Origin: Alphaproteobacteria bacterium
Lineage (GTDB): Bacteria; Pseudomonadota; Alphaproteobacteria; ATCC43930; CGMCC-115725
Direction of reading: 5' to 3'
DNA: 5,428 nucleotides
Assembly (NCBI GenBank): GCA_030037055.1
Contig: JASHRZ010000153.1
Coordinates: forward strand, 1 to 5,428
Positions 1-5,428 of this stretch are shown one piece after another. A program made the translations under genes and the position numbers. The notes beneath the pieces were generated by a model that was not told where the DNA came from, ran no database searches, and saw only the letters and a program-made list of their open reading frames with translations. Positions within the stretch are counted from its first letter, which is position 1, and each line of letters opens with the position of its first letter.

Positions 1-849
1 CCCGCGGCAGGGCGGGCTCGAGCCGGAGAGATCGAAATGGAGATCGCTGCCCTCTTTTCGGATCTCGAGCGCGATCTTGAGCGGCCGGTCCTCGACGCCG
101 TCGCTGTCGACCCACGCCTCGCCGGTATAGACGCCGTCGGGGATGGCCGCGATCTTGGCGCGCATCTGTTGGGCCGCGCGTCGCCTGAGCTCGGCAATCG
201 CCGCCTCCACCGTGTCGGCGCCATAGCGGTCGAGCAGCGCGGTGAAGCGCTTCTCGCCGATGGCGAGCGCGGCAGCCTGCGCCTTGATGTCGCCGATGCG
301 CTGATCGGAGATCCGGATATTGGCAAGGATGATCGACAGGATCTCTGTGTCGAGCGCGCCTTCCTTGTAGAGCTTCACCGGCGGCAGGCGCAGCCCCTCC
401 TGCTCGACCTCCGTGGCGTTGGCCGAGAAGCCGCCCGGCACCGAGCCGCCCGTGTCCGGCCAATGGCCGGTATTGGCGAGCCAGGCAAAGAGGCGGCCGC
501 AGTAGAAGAACGGCTTGACGAACTTCACATCCATCAGATGCGTGCCGCCGAGATAGGGGTCGTTGACGATATAGACGTCGCCCGGCCGCACCGCTCCGGC
601 GCGCTCGATCACCGCCTGGGTCGAGAACTGCATGGCGCCGACGAAGACCGGCAGGCCGAGATCACCCTGGGCGATGAGCGCGCCATCCTCGCGGTGATAG
701 ATGCCGTCGGAGCGGTCGAGCGCCTCGGAGATGACCGGGCTGAAGGCGGCGCGCACGAAGGCCAAATCCATCTCGTTGCAGACCTGGACGAGTCCGTTCT
801 GGATGACGGCGAGGGTCACGGGGTCGAGCGGGTTGGGCGGATGGGTCAT
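1..849 (-). CDS. hyuB: Hydantoinase/oxoprolinase family subunit B, 3' end outside window
   Basis: This is the B subunit of the HyuA/HyuB (N-methylhydantoinase, 5-oxoprolinase) family. With HyuA it forms a cytoplasmic enzyme that hydrolyses, or in acetone/acetophenone carboxylase relatives carboxylates, its substrate at the cost of ATP. The first 283 codons are visible and stay open to base 1; family members are usually 500-600 aa, so about half is missing. Family landmarks I read are EMDLAFVRAAFSP (26-38), EDGALIAQGD (54-63), NDPYLGGTHLMDV (96-108), TGHWPDTGGSVPGGFS (127-142), a QEGLRLPPVKLYKEG stretch (150-164) and HFDLSGSSP (271-279), which precedes the C-terminal half. The ATG at 849 overlaps the hyuA stop as ATGA, and a GGAG lies 7 bases upstream of it. 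Together these fix the start and suggest translational coupling. No frameshift is seen. The family is secure; the substrate is unknown. Confidence 0.93.
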   Translation of the reverse strand, partial: MTHPPNPLDPVTLAVIQNGLVQVCNEMDLAFVRAAFSPVISEALDRSDGIYHREDGALIAQGDLGLPVFVGAMQFSTQAVIERAGAVRPGDVYIVNDPYLGGTHLMDVKFVKPFFYCGRLFAWLANTGHWPDTGGSVPGGFSANATEVEQEGLRLPPVKLYKEGALDTEILSIILANIRISDQRIGDIKAQAAALAIGEKRFTALLDRYGADTVEAAIAELRRRAAQQMRAKIAAIPDGVYTGEAWVDSDGVEDRPLKIALEIRKEGSDLHFDLSGSSPPCRG

Positions 850-2885
850 GCGCTGGCTCCGATGGCGACGAGGAGATTGCCGAGCGGATCGATGGCGGCG
901 CGGTCACCCGGCTCGATGATGGTGGTGGCGTCGAGCTGCTCGATCACCGCTGGCCCGCGGAGTTCGGCACCGGGCGGCAGGGCCTCGCGGCGATAGACCG
1001 GCGTCTCGCGCCAGCCGGCATCGAACCAGACGCGCCGGCGGCCCGTCCGCGCCGCTTCGAGGCTCGCCGCGGGCGAGGCCGGGGCCAGCGCGGCAAGGTC
1101 GACTGGGCGGCGCCTGCCGATCACCGCGGTGTGCAGATTGACCAGCACGGCGCGGATCTCCGGCAAAGCGACGCCGAAGCGCCGCCAATAGGCGGCCTCG
1201 AAGGCGCGCTGCAGCTCGTCACGCGTCACGGCGATGCCCGGCAGCTCCACGCTCAGGAGATGGCTCTGCCCTTCGAACTGCATGTCGGCGCGGTGCAGCA
1301 GCCGGACCTCCTCGATCTCGGCCCGCTCTTGCACCAGCCTATGCTCGCCTTCGGCGATCTGCGCCGCCAGCACCTCGCGCACGAGACCGTCGGGGAGAAG
1401 CGGCACCGGCCGGTTGACGGTGCGGACATAATCATGGCGAAGATCGGCGACGACGCAGCCGAGGGCGTTGGTGAGGCCTGGCCGTATCGGGATGAGGACG
1501 CGCGGAATGCCGAGCTCGCGCGCGAGCGCCGACGCATGGAGCGGACCCGCGCCGCCGAAAGCGAAGAGCGCGAAGTCGCGGGGATCGTGGCCGCGCGCCA
1601 GCGACACCATGCGGATGGCGCCGGCCATTTTGTCGTTGGCGACGCGCAGGATGGCGGCGGCGCTCGCCTCGGCGTCAAGCCCGAGCGGCGCGCCGACGGT
1701 CTCGACCAGCCGCGCGCGGATCTGCGGAAGCGAGACCGGCCGCTCGACCGCAAGCAGCCGGTCCGGGTTGAGGCGGCCGAGCAGCAGATTGGCGTCGGTG
1801 ATGGTGGGCTCGCTGCCGCCGCGGCCAAAGCAGATCGGCCCAGGATAGGCGCCGGCGCTCTCCGGGCCCACGCGCAGGATGCCAGCATCGTTGATCCGCG
1901 CCAGCGAGCCGCCGCCGGCGCCGATGCTGTGGACGTCGACCATCGGCACATGGATCGGCATGGCGTATTCCAGCTCGAGCTCGGAAGAGACCAGCGGCAC
2001 GCCGTCTTGGATCAGCGCCACGTCCGAACTGGTGCCGCCCATATCGTAGGTGATGACATTGGCAAAGCCGGCGGGTTTGGCGGTGTAGGCGGCGGCGATC
2101 ACGCCCGAGGCCGGGCCCGACATCACGGTGGTGACCGGCGCCGTGCCGACCAGCCGCGCCGAGACGGTGCCGCCATTGCCCTGCATCACCAGCAAATCCC
2201 CGCGATAGCCATCGGATTTGAGCTCGCGCTCGAGGCGAGCGATGTAGCGCTGCAGCACCGGCTGAACCGCGGCATTGACCGCGGCGGTGACGCCGCGCTC
2301 GTATTCGCGGTATTCCGACATCAGCTCGTGGCCGACGGTGACGTAGCCGTTGGGCCACAGCTCGCGCGCGATCTCCGCCGCCCGGCGCTCATGGGCGGGG
2401 TTGATGTAAGAATGGAGGAAATGGATCACCAGCGCCTCGGCGCCGAGCACGAGCAGCCGCGCCACGGCGCGGCGCAGCGCGTCCTCGTCGAGCGCCTCGA
2501 CCACCGCGCCCTCGGCATCGACGCGCTCGCTCACTTCGAGCCGCAGCTCGCGCGGGATCAGCGGCTCGAAGCTGCCGATAAGGCCGTAGGGCTTTGGCCG
2601 CGTGCGCCGGCCAAGCTCGAGCACGTCGCGGAAGCCGCGCGTGGTGACGAGGCCGACGCGCGCGATCTTGCGCTCCAGCAGCGCGTTGGTGGTGGTGGTC
2701 GTGCCATGCACCACCGCCCCGGTGCCGGCGAGATCGGCGCCGGTTTCCTTGACCGCCGCGAGCACGCCGAAGGCCTGGTTGTCCGGCGTCGTCGGCACTT
2801 TGGCGATGCGCACCTCGCGGCGCTCATCGTCGAGCAGGATGAGGTCGGTGAAGGTGCCGCCGACATCGACGCCGATGATCTTCAT
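846..2885 (-). CDS. hyuA: Hydantoinase/oxoprolinase family subunit A (ATP-binding)
   Basis: This is the ATP-using subunit of the HyuAB enzyme. Known relatives are N-methylhydantoinase A, the N-terminal half of 5-oxoprolinase, and the acetone and acetophenone carboxylase subunits. At 679 aa it is full length for the family. The N-terminal domain starts with the actin-fold phosphate loop GVDVGGTFTDL (5-15), followed by VHGTTTTTNALLERK (59-73) and the VTTRGFRDVLELGRR segment (80-94). The main hydantoinase domain holds MQGNGGT (234-240), VMSGPASGV (254-262), the second phosphate loop DMGGTSSDVAL (281-291), GAGGGS (322-327) and AYPGPICFGRGG (346-357). It continues with TITDANLLLGRLNP (361-374), FGGAGPLHA (443-451) and ADLRHDYVRT (480-489). 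A C-terminal domain ends the protein. The start is chosen because MKIIGVDVGG is the expected N-terminus and GGAAG sits about 7 bases upstream. It follows livF after a 186-base spacer and overlaps hyuB by 4 bases. No key residue looks missing. A hydantoin, oxoproline or carboxylase role cannot be decided from sequence alone. Confidence 0.96.
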   Translation of the reverse strand: MKIIGVDVGGTFTDLILLDDERREVRIAKVPTTPDNQAFGVLAAVKETGADLAGTGAVVHGTTTTTNALLERKIARVGLVTTRGFRDVLELGRRTRPKPYGLIGSFEPLIPRELRLEVSERVDAEGAVVEALDEDALRRAVARLLVLGAEALVIHFLHSYINPAHERRAAEIARELWPNGYVTVGHELMSEYREYERGVTAAVNAAVQPVLQRYIARLERELKSDGYRGDLLVMQGNGGTVSARLVGTAPVTTVMSGPASGVIAAAYTAKPAGFANVITYDMGGTSSDVALIQDGVPLVSSELELEYAMPIHVPMVDVHSIGAGGGSLARINDAGILRVGPESAGAYPGPICFGRGGSEPTITDANLLLGRLNPDRLLAVERPVSLPQIRARLVETVGAPLGLDAEASAAAILRVANDKMAGAIRMVSLARGHDPRDFALFAFGGAGPLHASALARELGIPRVLIPIRPGLTNALGCVVADLRHDYVRTVNRPVPLLPDGLVREVLAAQIAEGEHRLVQERAEIEEVRLLHRADMQFEGQSHLLSVELPGIAVTRDELQRAFEAAYWRRFGVALPEIRAVLVNLHTAVIGRRRPVDLAALAPASPAASLEAARTGRRRVWFDAGWRETPVYRREALPPGAELRGPAVIEQLDATTIIEPGDRAAIDPLGNLLVAIGASA

Positions 2886-2890
2886 GGCGC

Positions 2891-2897
2891 GCTTCCG
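2891..2897 (-). promoter_or_regulatory. Ribosome binding site of hyuA
   Basis: On the minus strand CGGAAGC precedes the hyuA ATG, with GGAA at 2896-2893 and 7 bases between it and the start. It is a modest Shine-Dalgarno match at good spacing. It lies inside one copy of a 10-base direct repeat and about 10 bases downstream, in transcript terms, of a hairpin at 2907-2928. Confidence 0.5.
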
Positions 2898-2906
2898 CTG
2901 ACTCCC

Positions 2907-2946
2907 TCTCCGCCCCTGAGCGCGGAGAAGACAGGGGTGAGGTGGG
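2907..2946 (+). repeat. Palindromic intergenic repeat, left copy
   Basis: The head is a 7-bp perfect stem, TCTCCGC (2907-2913) with GCGGAGA (2922-2928), around an 8-base loop. It is followed by a tail ending TGAGGTGGG (2938-2946). The same head-plus-tail arrangement occurs in reverse orientation at 2994-3035. About 21 of 24 head bases agree between the copies, and 11 of the last 14 tail bases, with a 2-base length difference between them. The pattern resembles the CCTCTCC...GGAGAGG-GGGTGAGG intergenic repeats common in alphaproteobacteria; that link is recalled, not searched. Confidence 0.7.
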
Positions 2947-2993
2947 GCCGCTTCCGCTTCATCATGCTCTCATTGTCCACAACTCTGCCCTCG

Positions 2994-3035
2994 CCCACCT
3001 CATCCTAAATCCTTCTCCGCCCTCAAGGACGGAGA
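2994..3035 (-). repeat. Palindromic intergenic repeat, right copy (inverted)
   Basis: Read on the minus strand, this copy starts TCTCCG (3035-3030), closes its stem with CGGAGA, and ends with TGAGGTGGG (3002-2994). It faces the left copy tail to tail across a 47-base middle segment. The two tails are a perfect 9-bp inverted match (2938-2946 with 2994-3002), so a transcript could form two small hairpins joined by a longer stem. Confidence 0.7.
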
Positions 3036-3040
3036 AGGAT
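3009..3040 (-). terminator. Strong hairpin after livF, possible terminator or mRNA 3'-end stabiliser
   Basis: A perfect 11-bp stem pairs ATCCTTCTCCG (3009-3019) with CGGAGAAGGAT (3030-3040). A further CC/GG pair can form inside the loop (3021-3022 with 3027-3028). It begins 31 bases after the livF stop. On the minus strand the stem runs only into TTTAGG, so the U-tract is short and classical rho-independent termination would be weak. It may attenuate transcription between transporter and enzyme genes, or protect the liv mRNA from 3' decay. It is also the head of the right palindromic repeat copy. Confidence 0.5.
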
Positions 3041-3061
3041 GTGTCACGGCCCCGCTGACAC
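3041..3061. promoter_or_regulatory. Dyad GTGTCA-N9-TGACAC, candidate operator
   Basis: GTGTCA (3041-3046) and TGACAC (3056-3061) are perfect inverted half-sites 9 bases apart, directly next to the hairpin at 3009-3040 and 10 bases after the livF stop. The symmetry and half-site spacing would suit a dimeric regulator, but no matching -35/-10 promoter is visible nearby and no regulator gene is in the window. It could instead act as a small RNA hairpin. Confidence 0.3.
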
Positions 3062-3071
3062 TTCTCCATCC

Positions 3072-3785
3072 TCACGCGCTCAGATAGGCGTGCTGAACCG
3101 CCTCGTCGGCGATCAGCGCCGCCGTCGCGCCGACATAGCGGATACGCCCCTTCTCGATGATTGCGGCGCGATCGGCGACGCGCGCGGCGAAATGCAGATT
3201 CTGCTCGGAGACCAGCACGCTCAGTCCTTCCGCCTTGAGGCGCAGGATGGTGTCGGCCATGGCCTCGACGATCTTCGGCGCCAGGCCCTCCGACGGCTCG
3301 TCGAGGAGCAGCACCAGCGGATTGCCCATCAGCGTGCGGGCGATGGTCAGCATCTGCTGCTCGCCGCCGCTCATGCGCCCGCCCAGCCGCCGGCGCAGCT
3401 CCGCGAGGTTGGGAAAGAGCGCGAAAAGGCTTTGCGGCGTCCAATGCGGCGCGCCGGGGCGCGGCTTCTGGCGCGCGACCTCGAGATTCTCCGCCACGGT
3501 GAGGTCGGTGAAGATGCGACGGTCCTCGGGCACGTAGCCGATGCCGAGTCGGGCGATGACGTGACTGGCGCTGCCGTCAATGCGCTTGCCCTGAAACCGG
3601 ATCGCGCCGGAGAGCGGGCGCAGCAGGCCGATGATGGCCTTGAGCGTCGTCGACTTGCCGGCGCCGTTGCGTCCGAGCAGCGCCAGAACCTCGCCGCGCG
3701 CCAGCGCAAGGTCGAGGTCGAACAGCACATGTGCCCGCCCATAGGCGACATTGAGCCTCTCCACCTCGAGCAGCGCCTCGCCCAT
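3072..3785 (-). CDS. livF: Liv-type ABC transporter ATP-binding protein LivF
   Basis: This is one of the two ATPases of a branched-chain-amino-acid-type (HAAT family) importer. It works as a partner of LivG on the cytoplasmic face of the permease pair. The 237 aa length is normal. Visible motifs are Walker A GRNGAGKS (38-45), the Q-loop region YVPEDRRIF (84-92), the ABC signature MSGGEQQM (138-145), Walker B LVLLLDEP (157-164) and the switch region VSEQN (192-196). Glu in the Q-loop and Gln in place of the switch His are usual for LivF and not defects. The reading frame stays open upstream to an ATG at 3917, but those codons lie inside livG. The ATG at 3785 gives the expected MGEALLEVERL start, with GAGGG a few bases before it. 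It starts 7 bases after livG ends and is the last transporter gene before the structured spacer. The imported substrate is unknown. Confidence 0.96.
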   Translation of the reverse strand: MGEALLEVERLNVAYGRAHVLFDLDLALARGEVLALLGRNGAGKSTTLKAIIGLLRPLSGAIRFQGKRIDGSASHVIARLGIGYVPEDRRIFTDLTVAENLEVARQKPRPGAPHWTPQSLFALFPNLAELRRRLGGRMSGGEQQMLTIARTLMGNPLVLLLDEPSEGLAPKIVEAMADTILRLKAEGLSVLVSEQNLHFAARVADRAAIIEKGRIRYVGATAALIADEAVQHAYLSA

Positions 3786-3792
3786 CGCACCC

Positions 3793-4548
3793 TCACGCGG
3801 CGAACATGGTGCCGGAGCCCAGATAGACCTCGCGCACCCGCGGGTCGGCGCGCACGGCGGCGGGCGATCCCTCGGCGAGGATACGCCCGCGGTCGAGCAC
3901 GATGATGCGGTCGGCATGAGCGAAGACCACGTCCATGTCGTGCTCGGTGAAGACGAGGCTGATGCCCTGCGCCCGCGCCAGCCCGGCGGCGAGCGCCATC
4001 AGCATCAGCCGCTCCTGCGCCGCCATTCCCGCCGTGGGCTCGTCCATGAGCAGCAGCCGGGGCGCCTGCGCCAGAGCGACGGCAAGCTCGACGCGCTTCA
4101 GATCGCCATAAGCGAGGATGCCGCAGGGCCGCTCGGCCTGGCTCGCCATGCCGACACGCTCAAGCAGCGCCATCGCGTCCTCGCCGTAGAGCCCGGCGGC
4201 GCGCGGCAGGAAGGAGAAGACGCGGCGGTGACGGGCGATGAGCGCGAGCTGCACGTTCTCGCGCACGCTCATCGAGGCGAAGCTCCGGGTGATCTGGAAG
4301 GTGCGGGCGACGCCGAGCCGGCTGATCCGGCGTGGGGCGAGACCGGTAATGTCGCGTCCGGCGAAGCGGACGGTGCCGCGGTCCGGCCGGATCTGCCCGC
4401 CCAGCATGTTGAAGCAGGTGGTCTTGCCGGCGCCGTTGGGGCCGATCAGCGCCAGAAACTCGCCCTCCTCCAGCGCGAAGTCGACGCCGGCCACCGCCTG
4501 GACGCCACCATAGGCCTTGGCGAGGCCCGCCACCGCCAGCAGCTTCAT
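3793..4548 (-). CDS. livG: Liv-type ABC transporter ATP-binding protein LivG
   Basis: This is the second ATPase of the importer, pairing with LivF to drive uptake through LivM and a LivH partner. The 251 aa length is typical. Motifs in order are Walker A GPNGAGKT (36-43), the Q-loop at Q85 in ARTFQITRSF, the signature region LAYGDLKR (145-152), Walker B LLLMDEPTAG (165-174) and the switch His in TEHDMD (201-206). The end DPRVREVYLG (235-244) is the usual LivG C-terminal signature, here with a short GTMFAA-type tail. The signature lacks the classical LSGGQ, but LivG proteins normally carry a YG-type version. The start at 4548 overlaps the livM stop as ATGA and has GAGG 7 bases upstream. A longer open frame reaching 5094 runs through livM in another frame and is not real coding. 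Confidence 0.97.
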   Translation of the reverse strand: MKLLAVAGLAKAYGGVQAVAGVDFALEEGEFLALIGPNGAGKTTCFNMLGGQIRPDRGTVRFAGRDITGLAPRRISRLGVARTFQITRSFASMSVRENVQLALIARHRRVFSFLPRAAGLYGEDAMALLERVGMASQAERPCGILAYGDLKRVELAVALAQAPRLLLMDEPTAGMAAQERLMLMALAAGLARAQGISLVFTEHDMDVVFAHADRIIVLDRGRILAEGSPAAVRADPRVREVYLGSGTMFAA

Positions 4549-5428
4549 GCCGGCGCCTCGCTGCGCCTTAGCCGCCGCTGGGCGAAGCCGACGATGCCCT
4601 CGGGGAAGGCCAGCACCAGCGCGATGATGACGAGGCCGAGCAGCAGCCGCCAGAGACCGGTGTAACGGCTGATCTCCTCCTGCAGCCCGACGAACACTGC
4701 GCTGCCGACCAAGGGGCCCGCGAGCGCGCCGACGCCGCCCAGCAGCACCATGAGCAAAGCGTCGATCGAGCGCGAGATGGCGATGTATGTGGGAAAGACG
4801 CTGCCCTTGCTGTAGCCGAAGAGGCCGCCGGCAAGCCCGGCGAAGGCGGCTGCGATGACGAAGCCGGTCCAGCGCACCGCCTTCAAATCGATGCCGGTGG
4901 CCTCGGCGCGCAGCGGCGCGTCGCGCCCGGCGCGCAGCGCTGCGCCGAAGGGCGCGAAGACGATGCGGCGCAGCAGCCAGAGGCTGGCGCCGCAAAGCGC
5001 CAGCGTCATCAAGTAGAAGACCGCCTTGCCGCGCGCCCAATCCGACGGCCAGACGCCGAGGATGCCGTTGTCGCCACCGGTGATGCCGGTCCATTGGGAG
5101 GCCACCGACCAGACGATCTGCGCCACCGCCAGCGTCAGCATGGCGAGGTAGACGCCCGAAAGCCGCACGCAGAACCAGCCGCAGGCGAGCGCGAGCAGCG
5201 TCGCGGCGAGCGGCGCTGCGGCAAGGCCCAACAGCATGGGCGCGCCGGCATCGCGCGCCGCGAGCGCCGCGCCATAGGCGCCGACGCCGAAGAACGCCGC
5301 GTGGCCGAAGGACGCCATGCCGCCCGGCCCCATCATGAAATGCAGCGAAGCGGCGAAGAGCGCGAGGATGACCATCTCGGTGACGAGGCTCGCGGCATAG
5401 TCGCCGGCGAGCGGCGGCAGTGCCGCCA
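4545..5428 (-). CDS. livM: Liv-type ABC transporter permease LivM, 5' end outside window
   Basis: This is an inner-membrane permease of a branched-chain-amino-acid-type importer. About 293 codons are visible and the frame remains open at base 5428. The segment LPPLAGDYAASLVTEMVI before the first internal ATG (5375) is typical LivM N-terminal sequence. That ATG is therefore not the start, and probably only a short N-terminal piece is missing. Counting from 5375, landmarks are GPGGMASFGHAAFFGVGAYG (17-36), RLSGVYLAMLTLA (71-83), TGGDNGI (99-105), the cytoplasmic coupling loop ALRAGRDAPLRAEATGID (146-163), AAFAGLAGGLFG (176-187), the SRSIDALLMVLLGGVGALAG segment (201-220) and FPEGIVG (257-263). 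Several strongly hydrophobic membrane segments alternate with these. It is coupled to livG by ATGA. LivH and a substrate-binding protein would be expected upstream. No defect is seen. Confidence 0.95.
   Translation of the reverse strand, partial: AALPPLAGDYAASLVTEMVILALFAASLHFMMGPGGMASFGHAAFFGVGAYGAALAARDAGAPMLLGLAAAPLAATLLALACGWFCVRLSGVYLAMLTLAVAQIVWSVASQWTGITGGDNGILGVWPSDWARGKAVFYLMTLALCGASLWLLRRIVFAPFGAALRAGRDAPLRAEATGIDLKAVRWTGFVIAAAFAGLAGGLFGYSKGSVFPTYIAISRSIDALLMVLLGGVGALAGPLVGSAVFVGLQEEISRYTGLWRLLLGLVIIALVLAFPEGIVGFAQRRLRRSEAPA

Larger units (their letters stand above)
2890..2958. repeat. 10-base direct repeat flanking the left palindromic element
   Basis: CGCTTCCGCT occurs exactly at 2890-2899 and again at 2949-2958, bracketing the palindromic repeat copy at 2907-2946. 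The exact match and placement are seen directly. It may be a duplication made when the element inserted, or chance in a GC-rich spacer. Confidence 0.45.

Noticed and set aside
37..996. A 319-codon plus-strand frame opposite hyuB and the hyuA 3' end
   Set aside because: It is antisense to clear hyuB coding with all family motifs, and the product is a low-complexity Arg/Ala/Asp/Gly-rich string without any domain.
1131..3008. A 625-codon open frame on the plus strand antisense to hyuA
   Set aside because: It lies opposite an intact, motif-complete hyuA, has no recognisable domain, and its C-terminal part is translated intergenic repeat. Long antisense frames are expected in GC-rich genes with biased third positions.
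2900..3045. A CRISPR array or integron-type site in the spacer
   Set aside because: There are only two copies, they are in inverted orientation and diverged, with no regular spacer series and no nearby cas or integrase gene.
2886..3071. A sigma-70-type promoter for hyuA in the spacer
   Set aside because: TTGTGG and TTGAGG on the minus strand are the best -35-like words, but neither has a plausible -10 box at 16-18 bases. No promoter can be supported by eye.
3138..3207. LivF switch region has Gln instead of His, which could suggest a dead ATPase
   Set aside because: LivF family members normally have a V-x-EQN-type sequence here. Walker A, signature and Walker B are intact.
3039..4665. Two long plus-strand frames (3039-3905 and 3751-4665) opposite livF and livG
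   Set aside because: They overlap each other and run opposite intact ABC ATPases. Their composition is that of codon-bias shadows.
3793..5094. A 433-codon version of LivG starting inside livM
   Set aside because: The extra N-terminal residues are livM read out of frame. The LivG family start is the ATG at 4548, with a ribosome site and ATGA overlap.

Overview
The window is a compact, GC-rich stretch with every convincing gene on the minus strand. Transcription therefore runs from the right edge to the left edge. Reading in that direction, the genes are livM (5' end cut by the window), livG and livF, a 186-base spacer, then hyuA and hyuB (3' end cut). The very high GC, the strong G/C preference at third codon positions, the Liv-type transporter beside hyuAB, and an intergenic palindrome of the CTCTCCGC...GCGGAGA / GGGTGAGG type all suggest an alphaproteobacterium, probably of the Hyphomicrobiales (Rhizobiales). 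That assignment is an inference from style; no taxonomic marker gene is present.

Right part (about 3072-5428): three components of a branched-chain-amino-acid-type (HAAT/Liv) ABC importer. These are the LivM permease and the LivG and LivF ATPases, all with intact motifs. livM and livG overlap by 4 bases (ATGA), and livG and livF are 7 bases apart, so they form one transcription unit. The usual partners, the LivH permease and a periplasmic binding protein, are not in the window and would be expected beyond base 5428.

Spacer (2886-3071): the only non-coding DNA, and structurally dense. It holds a 21-base dyad (GTGTCA-N9-TGACAC), a strong 11-bp hairpin just after livF, and a second hairpin just before the hyuA ribosome site. 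The two hairpins belong to two diverged copies of one palindromic repeat lying in opposite orientations. Their tails can also pair with each other.

Left part (1-2885): hyuA (complete, 679 aa) and hyuB (first 283 aa), the two subunits of an ATP-dependent hydantoinase/oxoprolinase-family enzyme, again overlapping by ATGA. The simplest reading is a catabolic cassette. The Liv-type importer would bring in a small amide, lactam, hydantoin or amino-acid-like compound, and HyuAB would use ATP to open or carboxylate it. The substrate cannot be read from this sequence. I see no clearly new biological system; the most unusual part is the inverted repeat pair between the transporter and enzyme genes.
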